Below, one piece after another: positions 17,206 to 25,276 of a stretch of 64,000 nt of DNA (position 1 is its first letter; the number at the start of each line of letters is the position of its first letter). The stretch lies in assembly GCA_032560695.1 (NCBI GenBank), contig JAWGHR010000009.1, forward strand, positions 1-64,000. Reading direction: 5' to 3'. Made by a program: the position numbers and the translations under genes. Under the pieces are notes generated by a model. That model was not told where the DNA came from, did no database searches, and saw only the letters and a program-made list of their open reading frames with translations. This stretch comes from Peptoniphilus_A harei_B. GTDB taxonomy: Bacteria > Bacillota > Clostridia > Tissierellales > Peptoniphilaceae.

Positions 17206-17718
17206 ATGAGCTTTCAAATTGAAAAGAAAAATATTTTAGATTATGACGTTGACGCAATAGTTAATGCTGCCAACAAAGAGCTTAGACCTGGCGGAGGAGT
17301 TTGTGGACAAATCTTTGCTGGAGCAGATGACAAAGAATTGGAAGAAGAATGTAAGAAACTTGCCCCAATAAAACCTGGCCAAGCTGTTGTCACTAAGGGG
17401 TATAATTTAAAGGCGAAAAATATTATCCACGCAGTGGGACCAATTTATTTTGATGGGAAACAAGGGGAAAGAGAAATCCTAAGAGATGCCTATAGGTCTG
17501 CCCTTGACTTGGCAGTGGAAAAAGATTTTAAGAGTCTAGTGTTTCCACTCTTGTCTTCAGGGATTTATGGTTATCCACTAGAAGAAGCGGCTGAAGTTGC
17601 TGTTGATACAATAAGGGACTTTCTTGAAGCCCACGACCTTGATGTGACAATTTCTGTTTTAAATGACAATATACTTAAAGTTTTAAAAGAAAAAAATAAA
17701 GAGTGGATAGAAAAATAA
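17206..17718 (+). CDS. Macro-domain protein (ADP-ribose binding/hydrolysis)
   Basis: The 170-residue protein is a single macro domain: DAIVNAANKELRPGGGVCG holds the N-x-A-N and glycine-rich adenosine/ribose loops, followed by AKNIIHAVGPIY and FPLLSSGIYGYPLEEA, the phosphate loop. Family members remove ADP-ribose from proteins or deacetylate O-acetyl-ADP-ribose. It is monocistronic with AAAGGGGTG before the ATG and a strong terminator. No ADP-ribosyltransferase gene is seen nearby. Confidence 0.92.
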   Translation: MSFQIEKKNILDYDVDAIVNAANKELRPGGGVCGQIFAGADDKELEEECKKLAPIKPGQAVVTKGYNLKAKNIIHAVGPIYFDGKQGEREILRDAYRSALDLAVEKDFKSLVFPLLSSGIYGYPLEEAAEVAVDTIRDFLEAHDLDVTISVLNDNILKVLKEKNKEWIEK

Positions 17719-17731
17719 AGTTAGATAAAAA

Positions 17732-17766
17732 AGATAGCTTGTCAATTTAGACAGGCTATCTTTTTC
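17732..17766 (+). terminator. Terminator after the macro-domain gene
   Basis: AGATAGCTTGTC (17732-17743) pairs with GACAGGCTATCT (17750-17761) with one G-T pair, followed by T residues. Confidence 0.93.
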
Positions 17767-17826
17767 TTTGTAAAAATTTTTAATTTTATAACTTTGTTTA
17801 TATATCAAAAATTATTTTTTTAAATC

Positions 17827-18009
17827 TCAATAGAATAATCTCTTTACTTCGTTTCTCATTCTTATCCTGCCAGCGTGGTAGGCAACCTTGCCAGCCCTCT
17901 TTGGATTTATAATAGCAAGGAACTTGCTAAGTCTTATTCTCCTTCTTCTTTTTGGCTTAATGAGTTTTATAAAGGCTATAAATTTTATTAAACTTGATAA
18001 TTTTTTCAT
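17827..18009 (-). CDS. Small basic protein, unknown function
   Basis: The 60-residue protein starts with a hydrophobic stretch (LIKFIAFIKLIK) and then an extremely basic part with KPKRRRRIRLSKF and GRIRMRNEVKRLF. It begins 17 bases after the PBP stop on the same strand, with a textbook AGGAGG five bases before the ATG, so translation is likely and it is probably co-transcribed with the PBP. It could sit at the membrane or bind nucleic acid or acidic polymers. No family is recognised. Confidence 0.6.
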   Translation of the reverse strand: MKKLSSLIKFIAFIKLIKPKRRRRIRLSKFLAIINPKRAGKVAYHAGRIRMRNEVKRLFY

Positions 18010-18026
18010 ACTTCCTCCTAATGTTT

Positions 18027-20909
18027 TTACTTTTTCTTTTTGCTAGAAGATTTTACTTTATCTAAAGATTTTTTAGAACTTTTATCTTTTTTCTTTGAAG
18101 AAGACTCGTCATTGTTAGAGTCATCTTCATCTCCATTTTCATTATACCACTCTCTTGTGTGGATATTGCAATAGGACTTAGGGATAGTCATGTAGTCCTC
18201 AGGGTAAATCCCGTAGTGGTCTTTGGCATCGTAGCCTTCCTTTCTCTCAAAGAGAACTGTGTATAGGACAGATTCGCTTGGACAGAATTGGTTGGCAAGT
18301 TTGCCTGAGTCCTTACATATCAAATATTTTTTAAACAAGTCGTCCTGGTCCTTTGGATCGCTTCCAGAAATAAATTTTTCTGAGTAAGAGGCACCGGCAT
18401 AATCGCTCATCTTTGTTGCAAGCTTTCCACTCTTTGATGAAATCTTTCTTGTGACAATGTAGAAAGGATCCTCATCAAACTTTTCCTTTTCTCCAATATC
18501 CTTTGCCATCCTGTTAAAAATGCTTATGGCGTCTTGACTCTTGGCTGCAAGGGAAATCTTTGGAGAGTCTGCTCCCAACCAGAAGGAAACTGTGTGAGAA
18601 CTTGTAAAGGCATTTACAAAATAATCTGAATTAGTTTTATTTTGTCCCAGATAGGCTCCAGTTTCTGAGGAGTTAATCTTTGCCCCCCTAGAATTGCCTG
18701 ATTTTCCATTGCCAATAAAGGCATCTCTTAAGAGGTAGGATGATTTTTCATCGAAGAGCCTCTTATTTTTATTGGAGTTATCAATAATTATGTTGCCACT
18801 AGGGTCTTCAATTTTTAAAATTCCAGTTTCTTCCTTGTAGACTCCTTGATTGGCAATAGTTTGGTACATCTTTGATAAATCAGATAATCGTAGACCAACC
18901 TGCATATTGCCAAGGGCAAGTGACTCTAGGTTCTCGTCGTTTTTATTTTTGTTGTCCTTATGTGAGATGAAGTAGTCTTTGTTTTCTTCATCAATAACAT
19001 TAAATTTCTTTAGGACATCCATGGCCTTATCCTTGCCAAGCTCTTGCAAGATAGTGGCAGGGATAACATTGGAAGATGCTTCTAAGGACTTGCGAAGAGT
19101 CATAAGGCCCTTGAAAGACTTATAATAATTTGCTGGCCAAAAGCTTCCGTCAACAGTTATTGGAACGTCATCGTAAACAGTGCCCAGACTCTTACCAGAC
19201 TCGAGGGCTGGGAGATAAACTGTGAAAGGTGTGAGGGCAGAGCCAGGTTGCCTATAGGAATCTGTTGCACGATTTAAAATTTTTGCGTTCTTTGTCCTCA
19301 CATCAAGGCCACCAATGATTCCTTCCACAAAACCAGTTTCGTTGTTAACTGCAATCATGGCAGATTGTGGTTGGACCACAGGGTCCTTGTTGTAATCGAA
19401 ATACTTGTTAGAAATAATTAAATTTTCATTTTCAATTTTATAAAAATCAGGGAAGCCCTTTAAGTAGTCACCGTCAATAATTAAATAATTATCTTTTAAT
19501 TCTCCAGCACCTTCTTCAAGTCTAAGACCACCAAGTTCATAAGTTCTAAGAATTTTATCATCGCCAAGTTCATAGGCATCTATGATGTCAATTTTTTGTC
19601 CAGCATCTTTGAAGTAGAGGCTCTTTATCTTTAAGTCACCGTGAGATGAAATGCTGTAAAGAGACTTTGGAATAATAAGGTTTAATTTGTCGTCTAGGAT
19701 ATTTTCTCTTGCAAAGTAGAGTACTTCTTCGCCAAAGATAATATTTTTCCATTCATCGAAGTTTAAGTTTAGCATCCTTGCTCCACCAGCTGATGAATAA
19801 TTTAAGAGGAGCTTTTGGAAGTTTTCGTACTTGTCTTCTAAGTCCTTTTGGATGTCCTCGTCAATTGTTGAATAAACCTTGTAGCCACCTGTAAAGAGTT
19901 TGTGTTCTCCCTCCTCTTGACTAATCTTGTAGAAGTCAGATAGGTATCTTGAAGCTTCTTTTTTTATGTAGTCTGTTGAGTAGGTAGACATAGTGTGGTT
20001 TTTAAAATTTTTTGGGTTTAAGTCAGACACAATGTCAAAATTCTTTGCCTTTTCATATTCAGTGTCGTCAATATAACCAAGCTCATGCATCCTCATTAGG
20101 ACAGTCTTTTGCCTCTTAAAGGCATCGTCATTTAGAACCATGTAGAGGTCCTTGCCGTCAATCTCACGAGTCCCAATTACCCTGAAGTCTTCTTCCAAGT
20201 ATTCTGGTGGGACAGACTTAAAGGGCGAATAATTTGTTGGTGACTTTGGAATTGATGCAAGAAGAGCAGCTTCTGCAATGTTTAAGTCCACAGCAGACTT
20301 TGAAAAATAAGTTTGGGCTGCAGCTTCAATCCCATAGGCACCTTGGCCAAGATTAATTCTATTTAAGTAGGCTTCAAGGATTTCATCCTTAGATAAGGCA
20401 TCTTCAACGCGAAGTGATAAGTAGGCCTCTTGAATTTTTCTGCCAAGAGTTTTTTGGTTTGTGAGGTAGACTGAGCGAACTAGCTGCTGAGTAATTGTTG
20501 ATCCACCACGCAATAGAGATCTTGATTTTATATTTGCAGCAATAGAAGACGCAATCCCAATGGGGTCAAGACCCTTGTGCTTGTAGAACCTGTGGTCCTC
20601 AATGGCAATAAAGGAATTTTTTATGTCCTCAGGTATGTCTTTTATGTCAATAAGACTTCTGTACTCAAGAGATTCAATTTTTTCAATTAAATTTCCATCC
20701 TTGGAATAAATATAGGAGCTCTGGTTAAAAGATGAGCTCAAATTATTTAAGTCAGTGGCAGGAGTTTTTGAAATTATTGAAACTATGAGGACAGAAAAAA
20801 ATGAAATAAATAAAACAAAAATTAAAAGCAAGACCAAGAGGCCGATTTTTATTTTTTGATTTTTATTTAAATTTTTAAAATTATTTTTTAATTCTCTTAA
20901 GTTTTTCAT
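18027..20909 (-). CDS. Class A penicillin-binding protein with degenerate transpeptidase motifs
   Basis: The 960-residue protein has a cytoplasmic tail, one membrane helix (about 21-47), a GT51 glycosyltransferase domain and a transpeptidase-like domain, ending in a Ser/Lys-rich tail. The glycosyltransferase motifs are intact: IEDHRFYKHKG (E104), RGGSTITQQLVR, GRKIQE (E161) and LNRINLGQGAYGIEAAAQTY. In the transpeptidase domain the SXXK box reads SALT (S557, T560) in QPGSALTPFTVY and the KTG box reads ETG (E749) in SSETGAYLG; SSN (612-614) remains. It should polymerise glycan strands but not crosslink. Start ATG 20909 is chosen over 20927 because AAAGGAG lies between them. Confidence 0.9.
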   Translation of the reverse strand: MKNLRELKNNFKNLNKNQKIKIGLLVLLLIFVLFISFFSVLIVSIISKTPATDLNNLSSSFNQSSYIYSKDGNLIEKIESLEYRSLIDIKDIPEDIKNSFIAIEDHRFYKHKGLDPIGIASSIAANIKSRSLLRGGSTITQQLVRSVYLTNQKTLGRKIQEAYLSLRVEDALSKDEILEAYLNRINLGQGAYGIEAAAQTYFSKSAVDLNIAEAALLASIPKSPTNYSPFKSVPPEYLEEDFRVIGTREIDGKDLYMVLNDDAFKRQKTVLMRMHELGYIDDTEYEKAKNFDIVSDLNPKNFKNHTMSTYSTDYIKKEASRYLSDFYKISQEEGEHKLFTGGYKVYSTIDEDIQKDLEDKYENFQKLLLNYSSAGGARMLNLNFDEWKNIIFGEEVLYFARENILDDKLNLIIPKSLYSISSHGDLKIKSLYFKDAGQKIDIIDAYELGDDKILRTYELGGLRLEEGAGELKDNYLIIDGDYLKGFPDFYKIENENLIISNKYFDYNKDPVVQPQSAMIAVNNETGFVEGIIGGLDVRTKNAKILNRATDSYRQPGSALTPFTVYLPALESGKSLGTVYDDVPITVDGSFWPANYYKSFKGLMTLRKSLEASSNVIPATILQELGKDKAMDVLKKFNVIDEENKDYFISHKDNKNKNDENLESLALGNMQVGLRLSDLSKMYQTIANQGVYKEETGILKIEDPSGNIIIDNSNKNKRLFDEKSSYLLRDAFIGNGKSGNSRGAKINSSETGAYLGQNKTNSDYFVNAFTSSHTVSFWLGADSPKISLAAKSQDAISIFNRMAKDIGEKEKFDEDPFYIVTRKISSKSGKLATKMSDYAGASYSEKFISGSDPKDQDDLFKKYLICKDSGKLANQFCPSESVLYTVLFERKEGYDAKDHYGIYPEDYMTIPKSYCNIHTREWYNENGDEDDSNNDESSSKKKDKSSKKSLDKVKSSSKKKK

Positions 20910-20926
20910 ACTTTCTCCTTTGTACA

Positions 20927-20935
20927 ATTATAACA
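20927..20935 (-). promoter_or_regulatory. Extended -10 promoter of the PBP gene
   Basis: Minus-strand TGTTATAAT at 20935-20927. A transcript start near 20920 leaves only a short leader containing the ribosome site. Confidence 0.5.
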
Positions 20936-20987
20936 TTTTAACAAGCTAAATACTATTAGACGGTTTTTGAAACTTGCCAGTATGTAG

Positions 20988-20993
20988 TATAAT
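20988..20993 (+). promoter_or_regulatory. -10 element abutting the hflX start codon
   Basis: Perfect TATAAT ends 6 bases before the hflX ATG at 21000. A poor -35 (TTGAAA at 20967-20972, 15-base spacer) lies upstream. Transcription would start at or next to the A of the ATG, and there is no ribosome-binding sequence, so a leaderless mRNA is implied. Confidence 0.55.
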
Positions 20994-20999
20994 GTAGCT

Positions 21000-22289
21000 A
21001 TGGATAATGTTTATTTAGAGAATTTAAATTCAAATAAAAAATTAGAGAGAGTTATAACTGTTGGAACAAATCTTGGGGCCTACCCCCACAGCCTTGAAAC
21101 TTCTATGCAGGAGCTTAGTGAGCTTGTCTATGCAGACGGGGCTGAAGTTGTGGGAGAGGTTACACAAAATATTTATAAGTTCAATCCAAAATATTTAATT
21201 GGGTCTGGTAAGGTTGACGAGATTAAAGAAATGGTTGAGCTCCTAGAAGTTGATGCAGTTGTCTTTAATGATGAGCTTTCTGGTATCCAGGTGAGAAACT
21301 TGGAGAAGAGAATTAAGAAGAAGGTAATCGATAGGACAAACTTGATTTTAGACATATTTGGTCTGCGTGCCACAACTTATGAGGCCAAGCTCCAAGTTGA
21401 ATTGGCAAGACTTGAGTACCAACTTCCAAGACTTCTTGGTATTGATGGTTGGTCAAGAACTGGTGGTGGAATTGGTACCAGGGGACCAGGTGAGCAAATA
21501 ATTGAAACTGATAGGAGAAGACTCAAGAGAGAAATCGACAAGATTAAGGAGAAGCTTGAGAAGGCAAAGAGGACTAGGGACACCACAAGGGAGAGAAGGA
21601 TTGACTCCAACATTCCTATTGTGTCGCTGGTGGGTTATACAAATGCAGGCAAGTCTACAATCTTAAATAGATTAAAGGACGAGGAATCGGGAGAGGTTTC
21701 TGTAAAGAATATGCTTTTTGAAACTCTTGACCCATCGTCAAGAAAGGCTAGGCTTCTTTCTGGTCGTGAGTTTATAATTTCTGACACAGTTGGATTTGTT
21801 TCCAAACTTCCAACAAAAATCGTGGAGGCCTTTAAGTCTACACTTGAAGAAATTAAGTATTCGGACCTAATCCTCCACGTAATTGACGCATCAAGTGAAG
21901 ATTTGGAAATCCAATACAACACAACTATGGCAATCTTAAAGGACATTGAGGTCTTGGACAAAAATATAATCACAGTCTTTAACAAGGTGGACAGGGTTGA
22001 TCTCTATGACATCAACTTGCCCCTAAGGGTTATGCCAGACAAGAAGGTTTATATTTCTGCCCTTAAAGATGAAAACATGGACTCCCTCTTAAAAATCATT
22101 GAGAACAATCTCGATGAAAAGTATTTTGATGTAAAATTAAAATTTGCCTACAACGATACAGACCTTCTCTACAAGCTAGTGGAAAAATTTGATGCCAAGC
22201 CTATCTATGAAGAGGATGGAATTTATTTAGATCTCAAGCTTGAAGAAAGGGAATACGAAAAAGTAAAGGATTATGTTGTAAATGTATAA
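21000..22289 (+). CDS. hflX: Ribosome-associated GTPase HflX
   Basis: The 429-residue protein has the HflX N-terminal domain (ELSELVYADGAEVVGEV, GSGKVDEIKE), the glycine-rich linker GGIGTRGPGEQ, a coiled helical segment and a GTPase domain with G1 GYTNAGKST, G3 DTVGF and G4 FNKVD. HflX splits stalled or hibernating ribosomes. The next gene overlaps its end by 8 bases. No Shine-Dalgarno sequence precedes the ATG; an upstream in-frame start is excluded by the promoter position. Confidence 0.93.
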   Translation: MDNVYLENLNSNKKLERVITVGTNLGAYPHSLETSMQELSELVYADGAEVVGEVTQNIYKFNPKYLIGSGKVDEIKEMVELLEVDAVVFNDELSGIQVRNLEKRIKKKVIDRTNLILDIFGLRATTYEAKLQVELARLEYQLPRLLGIDGWSRTGGGIGTRGPGEQIIETDRRRLKREIDKIKEKLEKAKRTRDTTRERRIDSNIPIVSLVGYTNAGKSTILNRLKDEESGEVSVKNMLFETLDPSSRKARLLSGREFIISDTVGFVSKLPTKIVEAFKSTLEEIKYSDLILHVIDASSEDLEIQYNTTMAILKDIEVLDKNIITVFNKVDRVDLYDINLPLRVMPDKKVYISALKDENMDSLLKIIENNLDEKYFDVKLKFAYNDTDLLYKLVEKFDAKPIYEEDGIYLDLKLEEREYEKVKDYVVNV

Positions 22290-22914
22290 GACAATTTTAA
22301 AAGATGCAAAGGCTGAAATTGAAATAAAAAAATCAATTTTTATTGGTCATGCCTTTTTTGTAAAAAGTGAAGAAGAGGCTCTTGAAATCTTAGACAAGGT
22401 CAAAGAAGAACACAGGTCTGCAACCCACAACTGCCACGCCTATATAATTGGCGAAGATGGACTGACACAGAGATATTCTGACGATGGAGAGCCCTCTGGC
22501 ACAGCAGGTATTCCCATGCTGGAAGTCTTAAAAAAAGAAGACATGAGAAATGTCCTTGTCATTGTCACTCGTTACTTTGGCGGGACCAAGCTGGGAGCAG
22601 GTGGCCTTGTTCGTGCCTATACAGAGGGAGTGGTAAAGGCCCTTGATGAGGCCAAGAGGTGTGAGAGAAAAAATTTCACAAGGACGAAAATTATTTATGA
22701 CTACACCTTTCACGGTGCCATCGTAAACCTTCTTGCCAATGAAAATTATAAAATCATAGAAGAAAATTATACCGACAAGGTTGAAGTGACAATTGACATT
22801 GGAGATGACAAGTCCATACTTGATAAGATTAGGGACATGACATCTGCAAATTTTGAGACCGAAGACCTGGAAGAGATTGAACTTCCAACTATTGATGGAA
22901 AAATTATTTATTAA
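22282..22914 (+). CDS. yigZ: YigZ/IMPACT (UPF0029) family protein
   Basis: The 210-residue protein shows the IMPACT-family core SATHNCHAYIIGEDGLTQ, SDDGEPSGTAGIPMLEVL and VTRYFGGTKLGAGGLVRAY, followed by the small C-terminal DUF1949-type domain. The molecular role in bacteria is not settled; links to translation and nucleic-acid binding are suggested. It is coupled to hflX by overlap and lies 14 bases before nadE. Confidence 0.9.
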   Translation: MYKTILKDAKAEIEIKKSIFIGHAFFVKSEEEALEILDKVKEEHRSATHNCHAYIIGEDGLTQRYSDDGEPSGTAGIPMLEVLKKEDMRNVLVIVTRYFGGTKLGAGGLVRAYTEGVVKALDEAKRCERKNFTRTKIIYDYTFHGAIVNLLANENYKIIEENYTDKVEVTIDIGDDKSILDKIRDMTSANFETEDLEEIELPTIDGKIIY

Positions 22915-22928
22915 AATTAGGAGACATT

Positions 22929-23645
22929 ATGGATTATAAAAAATTAACAGAAGACTTAGTTAAGTGGGTAGAAGATTATGCAAAAGAAGTTGGAGCCAAG
23001 GGATTTATCTTTGGCCTATCAGGTGGAATTGACTCAGCAGTAGTTGCGGCTCTTGCAAAAAGAGTTTTCCCAGAAAATTCTCTTGGACTAATTATGCCTT
23101 GTGACAGCATTGATAAAGATAGAGAAGATGCCCTAAAAGTTGCAGAAGCTCTTGATCTTGAAACAAAGACAATTGATCTTACAAAAACTTTTGAAGAACT
23201 CATGAAGGCATCTTTTACATCAGAAAATAGACTTGCAAGATCAAATATCAAACCAAGACTAAGAATGACAACTCTATATTATTATGCACAAGACCTTGGC
23301 TACTTAGTCCTTGGTCCATCAAATGCCAGCGAGTGGTATCTTGGCTACTCAACAAAATACGGTGACTCTGGTGCAGATCTTATGCCAATAGTAAATATTT
23401 TAAAGACAGATATTTTTGAAGTTGCAAAAGAACTTGGACTTCCTGATTTTATAATAAATAAAAAACCATCAGCAGGTCTTTGGATGGGACAAACTGATGA
23501 AGATGAAATGGGCTTCACTTATGACGTTCTCGATTCCTATATAAGGGGAGAAAAAACTCCAGAGCCTGAGATAAAAGAAAAAATTGACAGGATGCACAAA
23601 AATTCAGCTCACAAAAGAACCATGGCTCCAAGTTTTAAATTCTAA
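22929..23645 (+). CDS. nadE: NH3-dependent NAD+ synthetase
   Basis: The 238-residue enzyme has the N-type ATP pyrophosphatase loop GLSGGIDSAVVAAL (residues about 29-42). RLRMTTLYYYAQ, GPSNASEWYLGY and KKPSAGLWMGQTDEDEMG are all characteristic of NadE. It has no glutaminase domain, so it uses free ammonia to amidate nicotinate adenine dinucleotide in the last step of NAD synthesis. TTAGGAG precedes the ATG. Confidence 0.95.
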   Translation: MDYKKLTEDLVKWVEDYAKEVGAKGFIFGLSGGIDSAVVAALAKRVFPENSLGLIMPCDSIDKDREDALKVAEALDLETKTIDLTKTFEELMKASFTSENRLARSNIKPRLRMTTLYYYAQDLGYLVLGPSNASEWYLGYSTKYGDSGADLMPIVNILKTDIFEVAKELGLPDFIINKKPSAGLWMGQTDEDEMGFTYDVLDSYIRGEKTPEPEIKEKIDRMHKNSAHKRTMAPSFKF

Positions 23646-23657
23646 GAGGAGATAAAA

Positions 23658-23840
23658 ATGGGAAATCATCAACTTAGAAATTTATTTATCTTACTAGTTA
23701 TTATGGGAGCCTTTGATGTCTACAGGTATTTTACAACTGGCATAGTAGTTTCAGATTTAATTTATAAGTATATTTTTGTAATCGGCGTCTTCTTGATAAC
23801 TTGCTTTATAGTTTATGTAATATCAAGAAGAAATGAATGA
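23658..23840 (+). CDS. Small two-helix membrane protein
   Basis: The 60-residue protein has two predicted membrane helices (about 8-28 and 36-54) and ends in SRRNE. AGAGGAG lies just before the ATG, 12 bases after nadE, so it is likely the last gene of the hflX-yigZ-nadE run. No family is recognised. Confidence 0.6.
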   Translation: MGNHQLRNLFILLVIMGAFDVYRYFTTGIVVSDLIYKYIFVIGVFLITCFIVYVISRRNE

Positions 23841-23942
23841 AATAAATTTAAAATTTACAAAAACATCACAATATTTTTACAGGTAATAAATAAATTATTT
23901 ATAAAATTTGTTTGAAAACAGATGTAGTTTTAGGAGGATAAA

Positions 23943-24374
23943 ATGAAAAAGTTTATAGTTCCAACAATTGTATTAGGTTGTGTTTTACTTACAGTTCCTG
24001 CATTTGCAAAAAATTCTGATATAGTTAATAATCAATATAGAGAACAAATCATAGAGTATACTGATAAGGAAGATAAAGAAATCATTCCTTATAGCATGGT
24101 TATTACTACAGGCTCTTACAGAGGAATTGAGTATGAAAAATATTGTCAATTGACGAAAGGGAATGGAAGTAAAGTAAACTTTTGGATAAGAAATAATGGC
24201 AGATACCCTGTTGTTATAAAAATTAATGGTGGAAAAGCTGTTACTGTAAAAGCAGGAGGACAAGGCTATACATCAACTTCAGTCAGAAGATTTAGTAAAG
24301 ATTATAAGTTTACAGCTAGTTGTCCTCAAGGTGGAGACATAAATATAGATTATAGAATTGTTCAAAGAGACTAA
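23943..24374 (+). CDS. Secreted protein, paralogue of the next gene
   Basis: The 143-residue precursor has a Sec signal peptide with a probable cleavage after VPAFA. The mature C-terminal domain (about 75-143) shares GS-VNFWI-N-G-YPV-IKI, DYKF-AS and GG-I-ID--IVQ with the neighbouring lipoprotein. It is strand-rich and probably a small beta-sandwich. Two cysteines (C67 in KYCQLTKG and C128 in TASCPQGG) could form a disulfide; the paralogue has neither. TAGGAGG precedes the ATG. Function unknown. Confidence 0.75.
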   Translation: MKKFIVPTIVLGCVLLTVPAFAKNSDIVNNQYREQIIEYTDKEDKEIIPYSMVITTGSYRGIEYEKYCQLTKGNGSKVNFWIRNNGRYPVVIKINGGKAVTVKAGGQGYTSTSVRRFSKDYKFTASCPQGGDINIDYRIVQRD

Positions 24375-24425
24375 CTTTAAAAGTTCTAATAATCTTGTAA
24401 TTTAAAATTTCTATATCTGTTTTTT

Positions 24426-24459
24426 AATGCTACAAAGTATTATTTTTGTAGCATTTTTT
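24426..24459 (+). terminator. Terminator between the two secreted paralogues
   Basis: AATGCTACAAA (24426-24436) pairs with TTTGTAGCATT (24445-24455), then T residues. It overlaps the upstream part of an open frame at 24427, supporting the later start of the next gene. Confidence 0.9.
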
Positions 24460-24483
24460 GTAATTAAGATTTGGAGGTTTAAA

Positions 24484-24921
24484 ATGAAGAAAAGAATTTT
24501 AACTGTTATTGCTGTTGCTTTAGCTTTTATAAGCTTATCAGCATGCACAAAAAATCCAAAGGATGCAGAAGAAAAAAATAAAAAAGAAATTGCGAAAAAC
24601 ATCAATCAAAGTAAAGAAGCTGACAAAAAATCTAATGAGCTATACATTGTTGACAATGGAAGTCAAAAAGGTTCTGCTTTCCAACAAGAACGCTCTTTAG
24701 AAAAGTCCAATGGAAGTGAAGTGAATTTTTGGATAAAAAACAAGGGTGAATATCCAGTAGAAATTAAAATTGATGGAGATTATCCTGTAATTGTTGAAGC
24801 TGGAAAAGATGGAGAGACTTCTGCTCCAATAAAAAAAGATAAAGTTGATTATAAATTTTTAGCTAGTCCTACTGAAGGTGGAGAAATCGACATAGATTTT
24901 AAAATTGTTCAAGGGAATTAA
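24484..24921 (+). CDS. Lipoprotein paralogue of the preceding secreted protein
   Basis: The 145-residue precursor has a signal peptide with lipobox LSAC, then a charged Lys/Glu/Asn linker, then the same roughly 70-residue domain as its neighbour (GSEVNFWIKNKGEYPVEIKI to DIDFKIVQGN). One copy is thus freely secreted and the other membrane-tethered. The start is ATG 24484, with TTGGAGG seven bases upstream. The earlier ATG at 24427 lies inside the terminator hairpin. Tandem duplication is likely; function unknown. Confidence 0.78.
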   Translation: MKKRILTVIAVALAFISLSACTKNPKDAEEKNKKEIAKNINQSKEADKKSNELYIVDNGSQKGSAFQQERSLEKSNGSEVNFWIKNKGEYPVEIKIDGDYPVIVEAGKDGETSAPIKKDKVDYKFLASPTEGGEIDIDFKIVQGN

Positions 24922-24952
24922 GTAAAAAATAAAAAGAAAATTAAAATTAGTC

Positions 24953-24981
24953 TTGACAAAAATTTTTTACAAGAATATAAT
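24953..24981 (+). promoter_or_regulatory. Perfect sigma-A promoter of T-box 1
   Basis: TTGACA (24953-24958), 17-base spacer, TATAAT (24976-24981). Confidence 0.9.
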
Positions 24982-24987
24982 ATCCAC

Positions 24988-25246
24988 TAATAAAATAATA
25001 AATGCCATGAAAGAGAGAAAGATATCAAGTGAGTCTTAAAGAGAGTGGGAAATGGTGAGAGCCCGCAGATTAGCTTATATGTAATATTCACTCTAAAGCA
25101 TGAAGATTGAATAATAGTAGATTTTCACGGAAGTCTCCGTTACCATAGACTAGAGATTGTTAGATCTTCAAAGAGGAAATATTTATATTTCGAATTTAGG
25201 TGGTACCGCGAATCCTTCGCCCTATATGGGTGGAGGATTTTTTTAT
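24988..25246 (+). promoter_or_regulatory. T-box riboswitch 1, apparent UUC (Phe) specifier
   Basis: Stem I elements are present: AGAGAGTG (5' strand), GGTGAGAG near the apex and CACTCTAAAGC (3' strand). The triplet just before ACTCT is TTC at 25087-25089, the normal specifier position. The T-box AGGTGGTACCGCG lies at 25198-25210. The terminator AATCCTTCGCCC (25211-25222) pairs with GGGTGGAGGATT (25228-25239), then T residues. Uncharged tRNA-Phe would stabilise the antiterminator and switch on the downstream binding protein. The specifier is read by eye from position; a stem I fold could shift it. Confidence 0.88.
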
Positions 25247-25276
25247 TATTTTAAATAATTTTTTTTGGAGGACAAA

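Noticed and set aside
18027..20909. PBP gene as a pseudogene or sequencing artefact
   Set aside because: The 960-codon frame is intact, the glycosyltransferase motifs are conserved, and two separate catalytic positions differ without any frameshift.
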